Shown here: piece after piece, positions 21,889 through 29,920 of the stretch
Position numbering within the stretch: position 1 is the stretch's first letter
How the letters are laid out: each line of letters starts with the position of its first letter
Assembly: GCA_002479405.1 (NCBI GenBank)
Contig: DLMX01000052.1
Location: 18,236-50,420, forward strand
From: Methylophilaceae bacterium UBA7525
GTDB lineage: Bacteria > Pseudomonadota > Gammaproteobacteria > Burkholderiales > Methylophilaceae
Length of the DNA stretch: 32,185 nt
Direction of reading: 5' to 3'
Made by a program: the position numbers and the translations under genes
Notes under the pieces: model-generated
Database searches by the model: none
What the model was told of the DNA's origin: nothing
The model's input: the letters and a program-made list of their open reading frames with translations, nothing else

Positions 21889-23417
21889 GCCTGACCAGTA
21901 ACGTGCGCCTGATCAAAAGTGAAGACCTGATTGCGAGCGTTGCTGACGCCCTGCAGTTCATGTCCTATTATCATCCGGTCGATTTCATTCAGGCTTTGGG
22001 TGCTGCCTATGACATGGAACAGTCACCCGCCGCCAGGGACGCCATCGCGCAGATCCTGACCAATTCGCGTATGTGCGCGGAAGGCAAGCGGCCGATCTGC
22101 CAGGATACCGGCATCGTCGTCGTTTTCGTCAATGTCGGCACCGGTGTGCACTGGGAACAGGGCGCTGATGTCGAAGCCTTGATCAATGAGGGTGTGCGAC
22201 GCGCCTACGGCTTGGCAGAGAACCCGCTACGGGCTTCCATCGTAAGCGACCCGGCCGGCCGGCGCAAGAATACCTTCGACAACACCCCGGCGGTGACGCA
22301 TGTGCGGCTGGTGCCGGGCGACAAGGTCGAAGTCAAGCTGGCGGCCAAGGGCGGCGGTTCAGAGAACAAGGCGCAACTGGGCATGCTCAATCCGTCCGAT
22401 AGTATCGTCGATTGGGTATTGGCGCAGGTCGGCGAGATGGGTGCCGGCTGGTGCCCACCTGGCGTGCTCGGCATCGGCATCGGCGGCACAGCAGAAAAGG
22501 CTGTGCTGCTTGCGAAGGAAGCGCTGATGGACGAGATCGACATGCCGGCTCTGAAAGCGCGCGGTCCGCGCAACCGCATCGAGGAACTGCGCATCGAGAT
22601 TTTTGACAAGGTCAACGCACTCGGCATCGGTGCCCAGGGCTTGGGCGGCCTGACCACGGTGCTGGATGTGAAGATTCTCGATTACCCGACGCACGCTGCT
22701 TCCTTGCCGGTAGCGGTGATACCCAATTGCGCAGCTACGCGTCACGCACACTTCGTGTTGGACGGCAGCGGCCCGGTGACGCAAATGCCGCCGCGCTTGA
22801 GTGACTGGCCCGAGGTGGCTTGGACGCCCGACCCGCAGGCGAGACAGGTCAATCTGGATACGCTGACCGCACAGGATATCGAAAGCTGGCAGCCGGGCGA
22901 GACCTTGCTGTTGTCGGGCAAACTGCTGACCGGTCGCGATGCCGCGCACAAGCGTATCATCGAGTTGCTGGCCGAGGGCAAGCCCTTGCCGGATGGGCTG
23001 GATTTCACCAATCGCTTCATCTATTACGTCGGGCCGGTCGACCCGGTCGGCGATGAGCCGGTCGGCCCGGCCGGCCCGACCACGGCGACGCGCATGGACA
23101 AGTTCACCGACATCATGCTGGCAAAAACCGGACTGCTCGGCATGATCGGCAAGGCCGAGCGCGGCGAGGCGGCGATCGAGGCCATCCGCCGGCATCGCTC
23201 GGTCTATCTGATCGCGGTCGGCGGCGCGGCCTATCTGGTCGCGAAATCGATCAAGTCCGCCCGCGTGCTGGCGTTTGCCGACCTCGGCATGGAGGCGGTC
23301 TACGAGTTTGAGGTGAAGGAGATGCCGGTGACGGTAGCGGTCGACAGTCGCGGCAATTCCATCCATGAAAGCGGGCCGAAGCAGTGGCGCGGCATTGCTA
23401 TCAATGCCGCTGGCTGA
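21885..23417 (+). CDS. fumA: Fumarate hydratase, class I (iron-sulfur)
   Basis: A 510-residue single-chain class I fumarase that interconverts fumarate and malate. The likely [4Fe-4S] ligands are C72 (PICQDTGIVV), C190 (GAGWCPPGVLG) and C282 (IPNCAATRHAHF). The C-terminal beta-type domain (about 330-505) contains GRDAAHKRI, YYVGPVDPVGDEPVGPAGPTTATRMD and the final GGAAYLVAKSIKSARVLAFADLGMEAVYEFEV. The start is GTG within the acs stop codon (GTGA), implying translational coupling to acetyl-CoA synthetase. Class I fumarases are sensitive to oxygen and superoxide. Related enzymes can act on tartrate or mesaconate, but the motifs fit fumarase. A strong two-way terminator follows. Confidence 0.95.
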   Translation: MSLTSNVRLIKSEDLIASVADALQFMSYYHPVDFIQALGAAYDMEQSPAARDAIAQILTNSRMCAEGKRPICQDTGIVVVFVNVGTGVHWEQGADVEALINEGVRRAYGLAENPLRASIVSDPAGRRKNTFDNTPAVTHVRLVPGDKVEVKLAAKGGGSENKAQLGMLNPSDSIVDWVLAQVGEMGAGWCPPGVLGIGIGGTAEKAVLLAKEALMDEIDMPALKARGPRNRIEELRIEIFDKVNALGIGAQGLGGLTTVLDVKILDYPTHAASLPVAVIPNCAATRHAHFVLDGSGPVTQMPPRLSDWPEVAWTPDPQARQVNLDTLTAQDIESWQPGETLLLSGKLLTGRDAAHKRIIELLAEGKPLPDGLDFTNRFIYYVGPVDPVGDEPVGPAGPTTATRMDKFTDIMLAKTGLLGMIGKAERGEAAIEAIRRHRSVYLIAVGGAAYLVAKSIKSARVLAFADLGMEAVYEFEVKEMPVTVAVDSRGNSIHESGPKQWRGIAINAAG

Positions 23418-23431
23418 TTGCGGCGGGCGAT

Positions 23432-23461
23432 AAAAAAGGCTGACAGTTGTCAGCCTTTTTT
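23432..23461. terminator. Bidirectional terminator after fumA
   Basis: AAAAAAGGCTGACA (23432-23445) is the perfect reverse complement of TGTCAGCCTTTTTT (23448-23461) with a tight loop. It lies between the convergent fumA (+) and the YqhA-family gene (-) and has a U-run for each strand. Confidence 0.92.
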
Positions 23462-23476
23462 GTGAGGCAGGGGCTT

Positions 23477-24007
23477 TTAATGCGCCTTTTCCGTCGGGTG
23501 CGTCATCAGCCGGTCGATGTAGGCGATGGAGACAGCCGAGAGCACGAACGCCATGTGGATGATGGTCTGCCACATCATGGTCTGTTGATCGAGATTGTGG
23601 GCGTTGATGAAGGTCTTCAGCAGGTGGATGGACGAGATGCCGATGATGGCGGTCGCCAGCTTGACCTTGAGCAGGTTGGCGTTGACGTGCGACAACCAGT
23701 CCGGCTCATCCGGGTGCCCGCTGAGGTTGAGGCGTGAAACAAAGGTTTCATAGCCACCGACGATGACCATGATCAGTAAGTTGGAGATCATGACGACGTC
23801 GATCAGACCCAGCACGATCAGCATGATGTCTGCTTCGGCCAGATGCGGCACTTTTTCCACCAGATGGGTCAGTTCGACCATGAAGTGAAAGACATAGACG
23901 GCCTGGGCAACAATAAGGCCCAGATAGAGTGGTACTTGCAGCCAGCGGCTACCGAACAGGATGGCGCTCATAGGGCGCATGCGCGGCGGTGTGTTTTGTG
24001 TTTGCAT
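23477..24007 (-). CDS. YqhA / UPF0114 (TIGR00645) family membrane protein
   Basis: A 176-residue inner-membrane protein with about four helices (near residues 25-47, 62-88, 115-132, 142-162). The segments SRWLQVPLYLGLIVAQAVYVFHFMVEL, IMLIVLGLIDVVMISNLLIMVIVGGYETFVSRL and LKVKLATAIIGISSIHLLKTFI are the conserved core of the UPF0114 family. The function is not established. The ATG at 24005-24007 has AGGAA about six bases upstream. It follows rlmJ on the same strand after a 125-nt spacer and ends at the shared terminator. Confidence 0.9.
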   Translation of the reverse strand: MQTQNTPPRMRPMSAILFGSRWLQVPLYLGLIVAQAVYVFHFMVELTHLVEKVPHLAEADIMLIVLGLIDVVMISNLLIMVIVGGYETFVSRLNLSGHPDEPDWLSHVNANLLKVKLATAIIGISSIHLLKTFINAHNLDQQTMMWQTIIHMAFVLSAVSIAYIDRLMTHPTEKAH

Positions 24008-24132
24008 AGGGATTCCTGAAAACGGGGTCGGAAAATGACAGCCGCAAATGATATCAAAAGTGCCGTCCGCCCATATGAAAATTTATGACAAACGGCAGTT
24101 TGCAGCTTCAATATGCCGGAGAACTTTCAGTT

Positions 24133-24993
24133 TCAACTGATTTGGGACTCCAGAACATAGTCGGCACCTTCATCCAGGCCGAGTTTCTCAAGCAGAACCG
24201 GCATTGCTTCGGTCAATAGATGGGGCAGGGTGTAGGGTGGATTGACAATAAAAAGCCCGCTGCCATGCATGCCGAAGCCATCGATAGCAGGTGTCTGTAC
24301 AGTCAGGCTGACATGCAGCCAACTTTTCAGTGGCAGTTTCTTGAGCTTTTCTACCATCTGCTGCGGTTCCGGTCTTTGCAGCAAGGGATACCAGATGATG
24401 TAAGTGCCGGTAGCGAAGCGTGTCAGGCTGTCTTTCAGCATATCGACGACGCGTAGATAGTCTTTCTTTTCCTCATAAGGCGGGTCAATCAGTACCACTG
24501 CGCGACGTGGTGGCGGTGGTAGCAAGGCTTTTATCCCGGCAAAGCCGTCCTGCGCTTCGGTCATCACCCGGCGGTTATTTGGCCCCAAACCCAAAGCCTT
24601 GAATGACTGGTTCAGCAGCTTGTAGTCGTTGGGATGCAGTTCGAAAAGACGCAAGCGGTCGTCCGCCCGCATGGCGCTGAATGCCACTACCGGCGATCCT
24701 GGATAATGTCTGAGTACATGGTCATGGTTAAAGCTGCGGACGAGTTCGATATAGTCAGCAATGGCCTGCGGCAAACCCCGGATGTCCCAAAGCTGTCCAA
24801 TGCCGCCTGCGAACTCCGCATTCTGCGTGGCATAACCTTTATCCAGCGCATAGCTGCCGGCACCGGCGTGGGTATCGATATACCAGAAGGGTTTGTCTTT
24901 CTGCGCGGCGTGTTTCAGTACTTGCAACAGAACAATGTGTTTCAGCACGTCGGCATGATTGCCGACGTGAAAGGCGTGACGATAACTAAGCAT
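24133..24993 (-). CDS. rlmJ: 23S rRNA (adenine-2030-N6)-methyltransferase RlmJ
   Basis: A 286-residue SAM-dependent enzyme that methylates A2030 of 23S rRNA. The N-terminus MLSYRHAFHVGNHADVLKH is the family hallmark, with the Tyr and His residues near the active site; FWYIDTHAGAGSY (36-48) is the SAM motif and D170-P-P-Y173 in VVLIDPPYEEKKDY is the N6-adenine methyltransferase catalytic motif. The length is normal. It lies 48 nt downstream of sodC on the same strand and may share its transcript. Confidence 0.95.
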   Translation of the reverse strand: MLSYRHAFHVGNHADVLKHIVLLQVLKHAAQKDKPFWYIDTHAGAGSYALDKGYATQNAEFAGGIGQLWDIRGLPQAIADYIELVRSFNHDHVLRHYPGSPVVAFSAMRADDRLRLFELHPNDYKLLNQSFKALGLGPNNRRVMTEAQDGFAGIKALLPPPPRRAVVLIDPPYEEKKDYLRVVDMLKDSLTRFATGTYIIWYPLLQRPEPQQMVEKLKKLPLKSWLHVSLTVQTPAIDGFGMHGSGLFIVNPPYTLPHLLTEAMPVLLEKLGLDEGADYVLESQIS

Positions 24994-25041
24994 GTAAAAG
25001 CTTCTGATTTCTTGATGTCAAGGAACTGATGGTGAGCGACT

Positions 25042-25563
25042 TTATTCGATGATGCCGCAAGCGATGCGCGCACCGCCGCCACCCAGCGGTTTCGGGTCGT
25101 CGCTGTAATTGTCGCTGCCGGCATGGATGATGATGGCGCGCTCAAGCACATCGGCAACTTTAAGTTTTGGTGCGACTACGGACAGTGTAGCCGTACCATC
25201 GTCCGCAACGATCAGTGCCGGCAAATCGCCCGAGTGCCCGTCACCTGTCGGCCCTGCATGTTTGCCGCTATGCGCAGGGTCGTAATGGCCACCGGCGCCA
25301 AGGCCGGCAACTTTCTTGCCATCCTTTTCCAGCGTGGCGCAGCTCGGGTTTTCATGTATGTGGAAGCCGCGTTCGCCCGGCGGCAGCTCTGCCAGGTCAG
25401 GGCTGATGATCAACCCCTGCTCACTGTCAGCCAGTTTGATGATGCCGATGATCTTGCCAACGCCGGCTTCGCCGATGGCGCGCATGGCGACGATTTTGTC
25501 CGCTGCCATGACAGGCAGGCTGCTTAACAGGAATACGGCAATAAGTAGACGACTGGGTTTCAT
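25042..25563 (-). CDS. sodC: Periplasmic Cu/Zn superoxide dismutase
   Basis: A 173-residue secreted enzyme that dismutates superoxide in the periplasm. A signal peptide of about 20 residues ends at VMA/AD. Copper and zinc ligands are visible: H68 and H70 (FHIHENPSC), H93 (GGHYDP), H102, H110 and D113 (HAGPTGDGHSGD), and H147 (IIIHAG). C75 and C169 (ARIACG) should form the structural disulfide. The layout is that of bacterial SodC. It is divergent from an EF-hand gene across a 175-nt spacer and upstream of rlmJ. Confidence 0.96.
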   Translation of the reverse strand: MKPSRLLIAVFLLSSLPVMAADKIVAMRAIGEAGVGKIIGIIKLADSEQGLIISPDLAELPPGERGFHIHENPSCATLEKDGKKVAGLGAGGHYDPAHSGKHAGPTGDGHSGDLPALIVADDGTATLSVVAPKLKVADVLERAIIIHAGSDNYSDDPKPLGGGGARIACGIIE

Positions 25564-25610
25564 GATGCGGTTCCTCGTATCAGGGAGTGTTCACATTAAA
25601 TTGACAATGA

Positions 25611-25621
25611 ATGTCAGACAT
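25611..25621. repeat. Palindrome ATGTCAGACAT in sodC / EF-hand spacer
   Basis: An exact 11-bp palindrome with a central A, about 50 bases upstream of the sodC start. Position suggests a possible operator for sodC; nothing identifies the protein. The same spacer (25564-25738) holds TTGGAG (25694-25699) and TATACG (25715-25720), a poor promoter pair for the EF-hand gene. Confidence 0.35.
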
Positions 25622-25738
25622 CAATTTCGATATTGTATTCCATTCGGTTCGCATGCTCCGGTTGCTATGGTCAACCGATGTTGTCCGCTATCGTTGGAGC
25701 AAGGGTAGCATTTTTATACGACAGGAAAGGATCACACA

Positions 25739-26068
25739 ATGACATTGACCAGAATTCTTGGTGTTACCGCAGTTGTTGCTGCTTTTGGCATGGGTAGTGT
25801 ATTTGCCGATGAGCCGGCGGAACCGGTCAAATCCCATAAATCCGAACGCGGCTGGCAGGTCGATACCAATCAGGATGGCAAGATCAGCTATGAAGAGTTT
25901 CGCGCAGCCAATGACAAGCGCATGGAGCATCATTTCAAACGCATGGACGCCAATGGCGACGGTTTCATTGATCAGTCAGAGAAGCAGGCGATGCATGACA
26001 ATTGGGATAATAAGCGCAAGGTGAGAGGCGAGCGTTGTCAGAAGGCTGATGCAGTAAAGACATATTAA
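25739..26068 (+). CDS. Secreted protein with two EF-hands
   Basis: A 109-residue protein with a signal peptide (MTLTRILGVTAVVAAFGMGSVFA, cut before DEP). Two complete EF-hand loops follow: D42-E53 (DTNQDGKISYEE) and D70-E81 (DANGDGFIDQSE), with all usual calcium-ligand positions and the Gly at position 6. The C-terminal part is basic. It is probably a periplasmic calcium-binding protein; partners are unknown. AGGAAAGGA lies about seven bases before the ATG, and a clean terminator follows the gene, so it is transcribed alone. It is the second small secreted EF-hand protein in this window, unlike the first in having two loops and no conserved Cys tail. Confidence 0.85.
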   Translation: MTLTRILGVTAVVAAFGMGSVFADEPAEPVKSHKSERGWQVDTNQDGKISYEEFRAANDKRMEHHFKRMDANGDGFIDQSEKQAMHDNWDNKRKVRGERCQKADAVKTY

Positions 26069-26088
26069 GTTTTCGTAGTTGTTTCAGC

Positions 26089-26116
26089 AGGCACCCGATT
26101 GCGGGTGCCTTTTTTT
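26089..26116 (+). terminator. Intrinsic terminator after EF-hand gene
   Basis: AGGCACCCG (26089-26097) pairs perfectly with CGGGTGCCT (26102-26110) around loop ATTG, followed by a run of seven T. It is a textbook rho-independent terminator. Confidence 0.93.
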
Positions 26117-26208
26117 ATTGCTGCGCTGGATGGATGTAAGTCGGTTTTCAGATATTTATTGCATCGTCGCATTGGAGAGTCAGTGTCAGGCTGCTAGCAT
26201 TACGGTCT

Positions 26209-27132
26209 ATGGGACATCATCACAATCATTCGCACGATTCCACGCCACACAAGCGGGATGTTCTGTTTCTACCACTGGTCCTGACTGCCGGTTTTGCCGT
26301 TGTTGAGGCACTGGGCGGTTGGGTTACCGGCTCGCTCGCATTGCTTGGTGATGCCGGACACATGGCCTCGGACGCAGCAGCGCTGGCGCTGGCATGGCTA
26401 GGTGCCTGGGTCGCGCGTAAACCGGCCAATGCCAGACACAGCTATGGTTTTTTGCGGGCCGAAGTATTGGTGGCGCTGGTCAATGCTTTGCTGATGCTGG
26501 TCGTGGTCGCATCTATTGTCCTCGAGGCAATCAAGCGCATTCAGTCGCCACAGGAGGTCGCAGCCGGCGGGGTCATGCTGATCGCCTTTATTGGCTTGCT
26601 GATCAATATCTTCGTGGCACTGCATCTGCATCGCGGTCAACACACCATCAATCATCGTGCAGCGTTATTGCATGTGATGGGCGATCTGCTTGGCTCGGTG
26701 TCGGCACTGACAGCCGGTGTGGTGATCTATTTCACGGGCTGGTATCTGGTCGATCCGGTATTGTCGATATTCATATCGCTGCTGATTCTCATTTCCACCC
26801 TCAGACTGTTGCGCGAGGTGGTGCATATGCTGATGGAGGGTGTGCCCGGACATCTGGATATCGATATCATCCGACAAGACCTGCTGACGGTTCCCGAGGT
26901 GGAGGGGGTACATCATTTGCGCGTCTGGTCATTATCTTCCGAAGTGACTGCGCTTTCTGCCCATGTGGTGGTCAATGACAAGAGTGAATGGCCGATGGTT
27001 CTGGAAACGATGCGGCATATCCTGCATGATGAGTTCAATATTCAGCATGTCATTCTGCAACCGGAGCTGAATCATGCAGGCAAACAGGATGCCGAAGGTT
27101 GCTGGCTGACAGGAAAACCGGGCAACCATTGA
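26209..27132 (+). CDS. Cation diffusion facilitator (Zn/Co/Cd-type efflux transporter)
   Basis: A 307-residue inner-membrane metal/proton antiporter. A His-rich N-terminus (MGHHHNHSHDSTPHKRD) precedes six membrane helices (to about residue 205) and a cytoplasmic metal-sensing domain with HLRVWSLSSEVTALSAHVVV. The transport site is formed by H51 and D55 (GDAGHMASD) in helix 2 and H155 and D159 (HVMGD) in helix 5; this His-Asp pair set fits zinc-transporting members such as ZitB/CzcD, though metal choice cannot be fixed from sequence. No good ribosome-binding site precedes the ATG. Its stop shares a base with the start of the uracil-DNA glycosylase gene (TGATG), so the two are coupled. Confidence 0.93.
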   Translation: MGHHHNHSHDSTPHKRDVLFLPLVLTAGFAVVEALGGWVTGSLALLGDAGHMASDAAALALAWLGAWVARKPANARHSYGFLRAEVLVALVNALLMLVVVASIVLEAIKRIQSPQEVAAGGVMLIAFIGLLINIFVALHLHRGQHTINHRAALLHVMGDLLGSVSALTAGVVIYFTGWYLVDPVLSIFISLLILISTLRLLREVVHMLMEGVPGHLDIDIIRQDLLTVPEVEGVHHLRVWSLSSEVTALSAHVVVNDKSEWPMVLETMRHILHDEFNIQHVILQPELNHAGKQDAEGCWLTGKPGNH

Positions 27133-27782
27133 TGACGCAATCTTCCATGCCCATGACTTTTGATATTGCTTGCCGTCGTTGTGCGCGTCTGGCAGATTTT
27201 CTCGATGAGGTGAGAATTCAGCATCCTGTGTATTTTGCCCGGCCCGTGCCTTCCTTTGGCGATACGTCGCCAAAATTCCTGATAGTCGGTCTTGCGCCCG
27301 GCATGCATGGGGCCAATCGCACCGGGCGGCCATTTACAGGCGATTACGCCGGTATACTGCTTTACCGGACACTGCACAAGTACGGTTTTGCCAGTGCAGA
27401 TGTCTCGATCTCGGCAGAGGATGGTCTGCAACTAAAGGATTGCCGCATCACCAATGCGGTCAAATGTCTACCTCCGGAGAACAAGCCGACCGGTGACGAG
27501 ATCCGGCTGTGCAATCAGTTTCTGGCAGCGGAGATCGCCAGTCTGCCGAAGGATCTGGTGATTCTGGCGTTGGGCAATATTGCGCATCAGGCAGTGTTGA
27601 AAGCACTGGGGCTTAAGATTGGTGCCTACAAGTTCGCTCATGCGGCCCGCCATGAACTGCCGGACGGCCGGATACTTTATGATAGTTATCACTGCAGCCG
27701 CTACAACACGCAGACCAGGCGACTGACTGATGACATGTTCCAGGCAGTATTCGAATCCATTCAACAGGAAATAAGGAGATAG
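27132..27782 (+). CDS. Type-5 uracil-DNA glycosylase (UdgB-like, Fe-S)
   Basis: A 216-residue DNA repair enzyme that removes uracil and other deaminated bases. The motif GLAPGMHGANRTGRPFTGD (53-71) is that of family 5 (UDGb); family 4 enzymes have a different active-site motif here. C14, C17, C112 and C127 are placed as the four ligands of the [4Fe-4S] cluster, and DSYHCSRYNTQTRRL carries the second motif. The start is set at ATG 27132 within the transporter stop (MTQSSMPMTFDIACRRC); an in-frame ATG at 27099 would add 11 residues inside the previous gene. It is followed after two bases by the tautomerase gene. Confidence 0.9.
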   Translation: MTQSSMPMTFDIACRRCARLADFLDEVRIQHPVYFARPVPSFGDTSPKFLIVGLAPGMHGANRTGRPFTGDYAGILLYRTLHKYGFASADVSISAEDGLQLKDCRITNAVKCLPPENKPTGDEIRLCNQFLAAEIASLPKDLVILALGNIAHQAVLKALGLKIGAYKFAHAARHELPDGRILYDSYHCSRYNTQTRRLTDDMFQAVFESIQQEIRR

Positions 27783-27784
27783 AC

Positions 27785-27967
27785 ATGCCCTACATCAATG
27801 TCAAACTGGCCGGCTCCCTGACACGTGAGCAAAAGGACAAGATCGCCAAGGAAATCACCGATACCATGGAACGTATCGCGCACAAGCCGAGATCCTATAC
27901 CTATATCGTCTTCGATGAAGTGAAGGAAGAAAACTGGGCAGTGGCGGGTGATCTGCTCGACGAATAG
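27785..27967 (+). CDS. 4-oxalocrotonate tautomerase family protein
   Basis: A 60-residue protein of the small beta-alpha-beta tautomerase superfamily. The initiator Met is followed by Pro2 (MPYINVKLAG), which becomes the catalytic N-terminal proline, and the C-terminal EENWAVAG matches the conserved NWxxxG segment of the family. Such proteins form hexamers and catalyse keto-enol tautomerisation; the physiological substrate here is unknown, and no aromatic meta-cleavage genes lie nearby. It starts two bases after the glycosylase stop, and AAGGAGAT at the end of that gene is its ribosome site, so it belongs to the transporter-glycosylase-tautomerase operon. Confidence 0.9.
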   Translation: MPYINVKLAGSLTREQKDKIAKEITDTMERIAHKPRSYTYIVFDEVKEENWAVAGDLLDE

Positions 27968-28085
27968 GGTTTTGAGAACAACTGAAAAAGCAGGGTGGCC
28001 AGCCAGGTGAACCCAGTTCATGGAGCATGCCTGGTCACGTATTTCTGCTACCTGGCGCTGTATCTAAAATATTGCGATTTAATCA

Positions 28086-29888
28086 ATGAGTTTTGATCCG
28101 AAACCTGTCCTGAAAACCTTGCCCAACCTGCCCGGCGTCTATCGCATGATCAATGCGCAGGATGATGTGATTTATGTGGGCAAGGCCAAGGACCTGAAAA
28201 AACGGGTGTCTTCCTACTTTGTCAAGAATCTGCCGAGTCCGCGCACGAGATTGATGGTGTCCAATATCGTACGCATAGAAACCACGGTGACGCGCTCGGA
28301 AGCGGAAGCGCTGCTGCTTGAGAACAATCTCATCAAGAGCTTCATGCCGCGGTACAACGTGCTGTTCCGCGATGACAAATCCTATCCTTACATCGTGCTG
28401 ACCGGCGACGAGTTCCCGCGCCTGGCTTTCCACCGTGGCACACAGCGCAAGGGCAACGAGTATTTCGGGCCATTTCCCAATTCTGTGGCTGTGCGGGAAA
28501 GCATACAACTGCTGCAGAAGGTGTTTCGTTTGCGTACCTGCGAGAACACCGTGTTCGCCAACCGCTCACGACCTTGCCTGCAGTATCAGATTCAGCGTTG
28601 CACGGCACCCTGTGTCGATTACATCTCGGCCGAGGAATACCGGCGCGACGTCAACCATGCCACGCTGTTTCTGCAGGGGCGCGAGCAGCAGATTATGGAT
28701 GAGCTGAGCGCCAAAATGATGCAGGCGGCGGATCGGCAGGAATATGAGCTCGCGACAGTTTATCGCGACCGCATGCAGAGTCTGCGCCAGGTGCAGGCAC
28801 GGCAGTTCGTCAGCGATTTCAATGTCAGTGATGCCGATATCATTGCTTGTGCGGAGCAAGCGGGCGAGTATTGTGTGAATCTGGTGATGATTCGCGGTGG
28901 CCGCCATATCGGCGACAAGAGCTTCTTCCCGAAAAATGCCGATGGTTGCGATATCGAATCGCTGACCGAGGCTTTTCTTGAACAGCATTATGTCGGTCAG
29001 AAGATGCCGCCACTGATATTTGTCGGCGTACCGATCGAGACTGCAGCGCTGGAAGAGGTCTTCACTGAGCAGGCCGGCAGGCGCATCCGCATCAACACCA
29101 GGCCGACCGGTGACAAAAAGGTCTGGTTGAAAATGGCGCAGACCAATGCCGAACTGGCCTTGCAGCAGCGCGCCACTTTGCATGCCAGTCAGCAGGGCAG
29201 ATTGCAGGCGCTGCGCGAGGCGCTCGATTTGAACGAGACCACCGAGCGCATCGAGTGTTTCGATATCAGCCATACCATGGGCGAGGCGACCGTCGCTTCC
29301 TGTGTCGTTTTCGACAAGGGCGCCATGCAGAATTCGGAATACCGCCGCTACAACATCAGCGGCATCACGCCCGGTGATGATTATGCGGCGATGCGCGATG
29401 CGCTGACGCGTCGCTACAAGAAGATCGCAGCAGGCGAGGGCAAGGTGCCGGACCTGATCTTTATCGATGGCGGCAAGGGGCAGCTCGGTGTCGCTGTCGA
29501 GGTGATGCGTGAGGTGGGGCTGTCAGATATTCAGCTGGTAGGTATCGCCAAGGGCGAGGAACGCAAACCGGGACTTGAGCAAATGTTTTTTGCCGATCGC
29601 GACACGCCTGTCGGTCTGAAAAAGGACCATCCCGGGTTACACTTGCTGCAGCAGATTCGCGATGAGGCGCACCGCTTTGCCATCACCGGCCATCGTGCCA
29701 GACGCGGCAAGGCGCGAATGCACTCCTCGCTGGAAGATATCGGCGGCATCGGTGCCAAGCGCAGGCAGAAGCTATTGACCCGTTTTGGTGGTCTGGATGG
29801 CGTGAAGAATGCCAGTGTCGATGAATTGGCGCAGGTCGAGGGCATCAGCCAGATGTTGGCGGAAAAGATATACGGGGAGTTGCATTGA
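28086..29888 (+). CDS. uvrC: UvrABC excinuclease subunit C
   Basis: A 600-residue nucleotide-excision repair nuclease that makes both cuts around a lesion with UvrB. The GIY-YIG domain is N-terminal (LPGVYRMINAQDDVIYVGKAKDLKKRVSSYF, 15-45; SEAEALLLENNLIK, 71-84), then a Cys-bearing linker, a UVR motif near 200-235, the RNase H-like UvrC domain from about 380 (ECFDISHTMGEATVASCVVF, FIDGGKGQL), and tandem helix-hairpin-helix motifs at the C-terminus (IGGIGAKRRQKLLTRFGGLDGV, VEGISQMLAEKIY). The length is typical. TAAAAT at 28065-28070 may be its -10 box, with only a poor -35; no clear ribosome-binding site precedes the ATG. pgsA follows after 32 nt. Confidence 0.98.
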   Translation: MSFDPKPVLKTLPNLPGVYRMINAQDDVIYVGKAKDLKKRVSSYFVKNLPSPRTRLMVSNIVRIETTVTRSEAEALLLENNLIKSFMPRYNVLFRDDKSYPYIVLTGDEFPRLAFHRGTQRKGNEYFGPFPNSVAVRESIQLLQKVFRLRTCENTVFANRSRPCLQYQIQRCTAPCVDYISAEEYRRDVNHATLFLQGREQQIMDELSAKMMQAADRQEYELATVYRDRMQSLRQVQARQFVSDFNVSDADIIACAEQAGEYCVNLVMIRGGRHIGDKSFFPKNADGCDIESLTEAFLEQHYVGQKMPPLIFVGVPIETAALEEVFTEQAGRRIRINTRPTGDKKVWLKMAQTNAELALQQRATLHASQQGRLQALREALDLNETTERIECFDISHTMGEATVASCVVFDKGAMQNSEYRRYNISGITPGDDYAAMRDALTRRYKKIAAGEGKVPDLIFIDGGKGQLGVAVEVMREVGLSDIQLVGIAKGEERKPGLEQMFFADRDTPVGLKKDHPGLHLLQQIRDEAHRFAITGHRARRGKARMHSSLEDIGGIGAKRRQKLLTRFGGLDGVKNASVDELAQVEGISQMLAEKIYGELH

Positions 29889-29918
29889 GCGCGCACGCAT
29901 ACGAAAAGGAGTTGCATT
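29876..29918 (+). repeat. Short direct repeat spanning uvrC end and pgsA leader
   Basis: GGAGTTGCATT occurs at 29876-29886, covering the last uvrC codons, and again at 29908-29918, just before the pgsA ATG. Each copy is followed by a stop-like trinucleotide (TGA, TAA) and preceded by ATACG a few bases upstream. The second copy supplies the AGGAG ribosome site of pgsA. It looks like a small local duplication. Confidence 0.6.
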
Positions 29919-29920
29919 AA

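Noticed and set aside
22359..23573. A 404-codon open frame on the minus strand across fumA and its terminator
   Set aside because: The translation is rich in Arg, His and Gln in the way of antisense shadows, it crosses a strong terminator, and the sense strand is a complete class I fumarase.
27968..28085. Inverted pair GCCAGGT / ACCTGGC before uvrC as a regulatory site
   Set aside because: The arms are only seven bases and lie over 40 bases apart; such matches are expected by chance. There is no LexA-type CTG-N10-CAG box that I could see.
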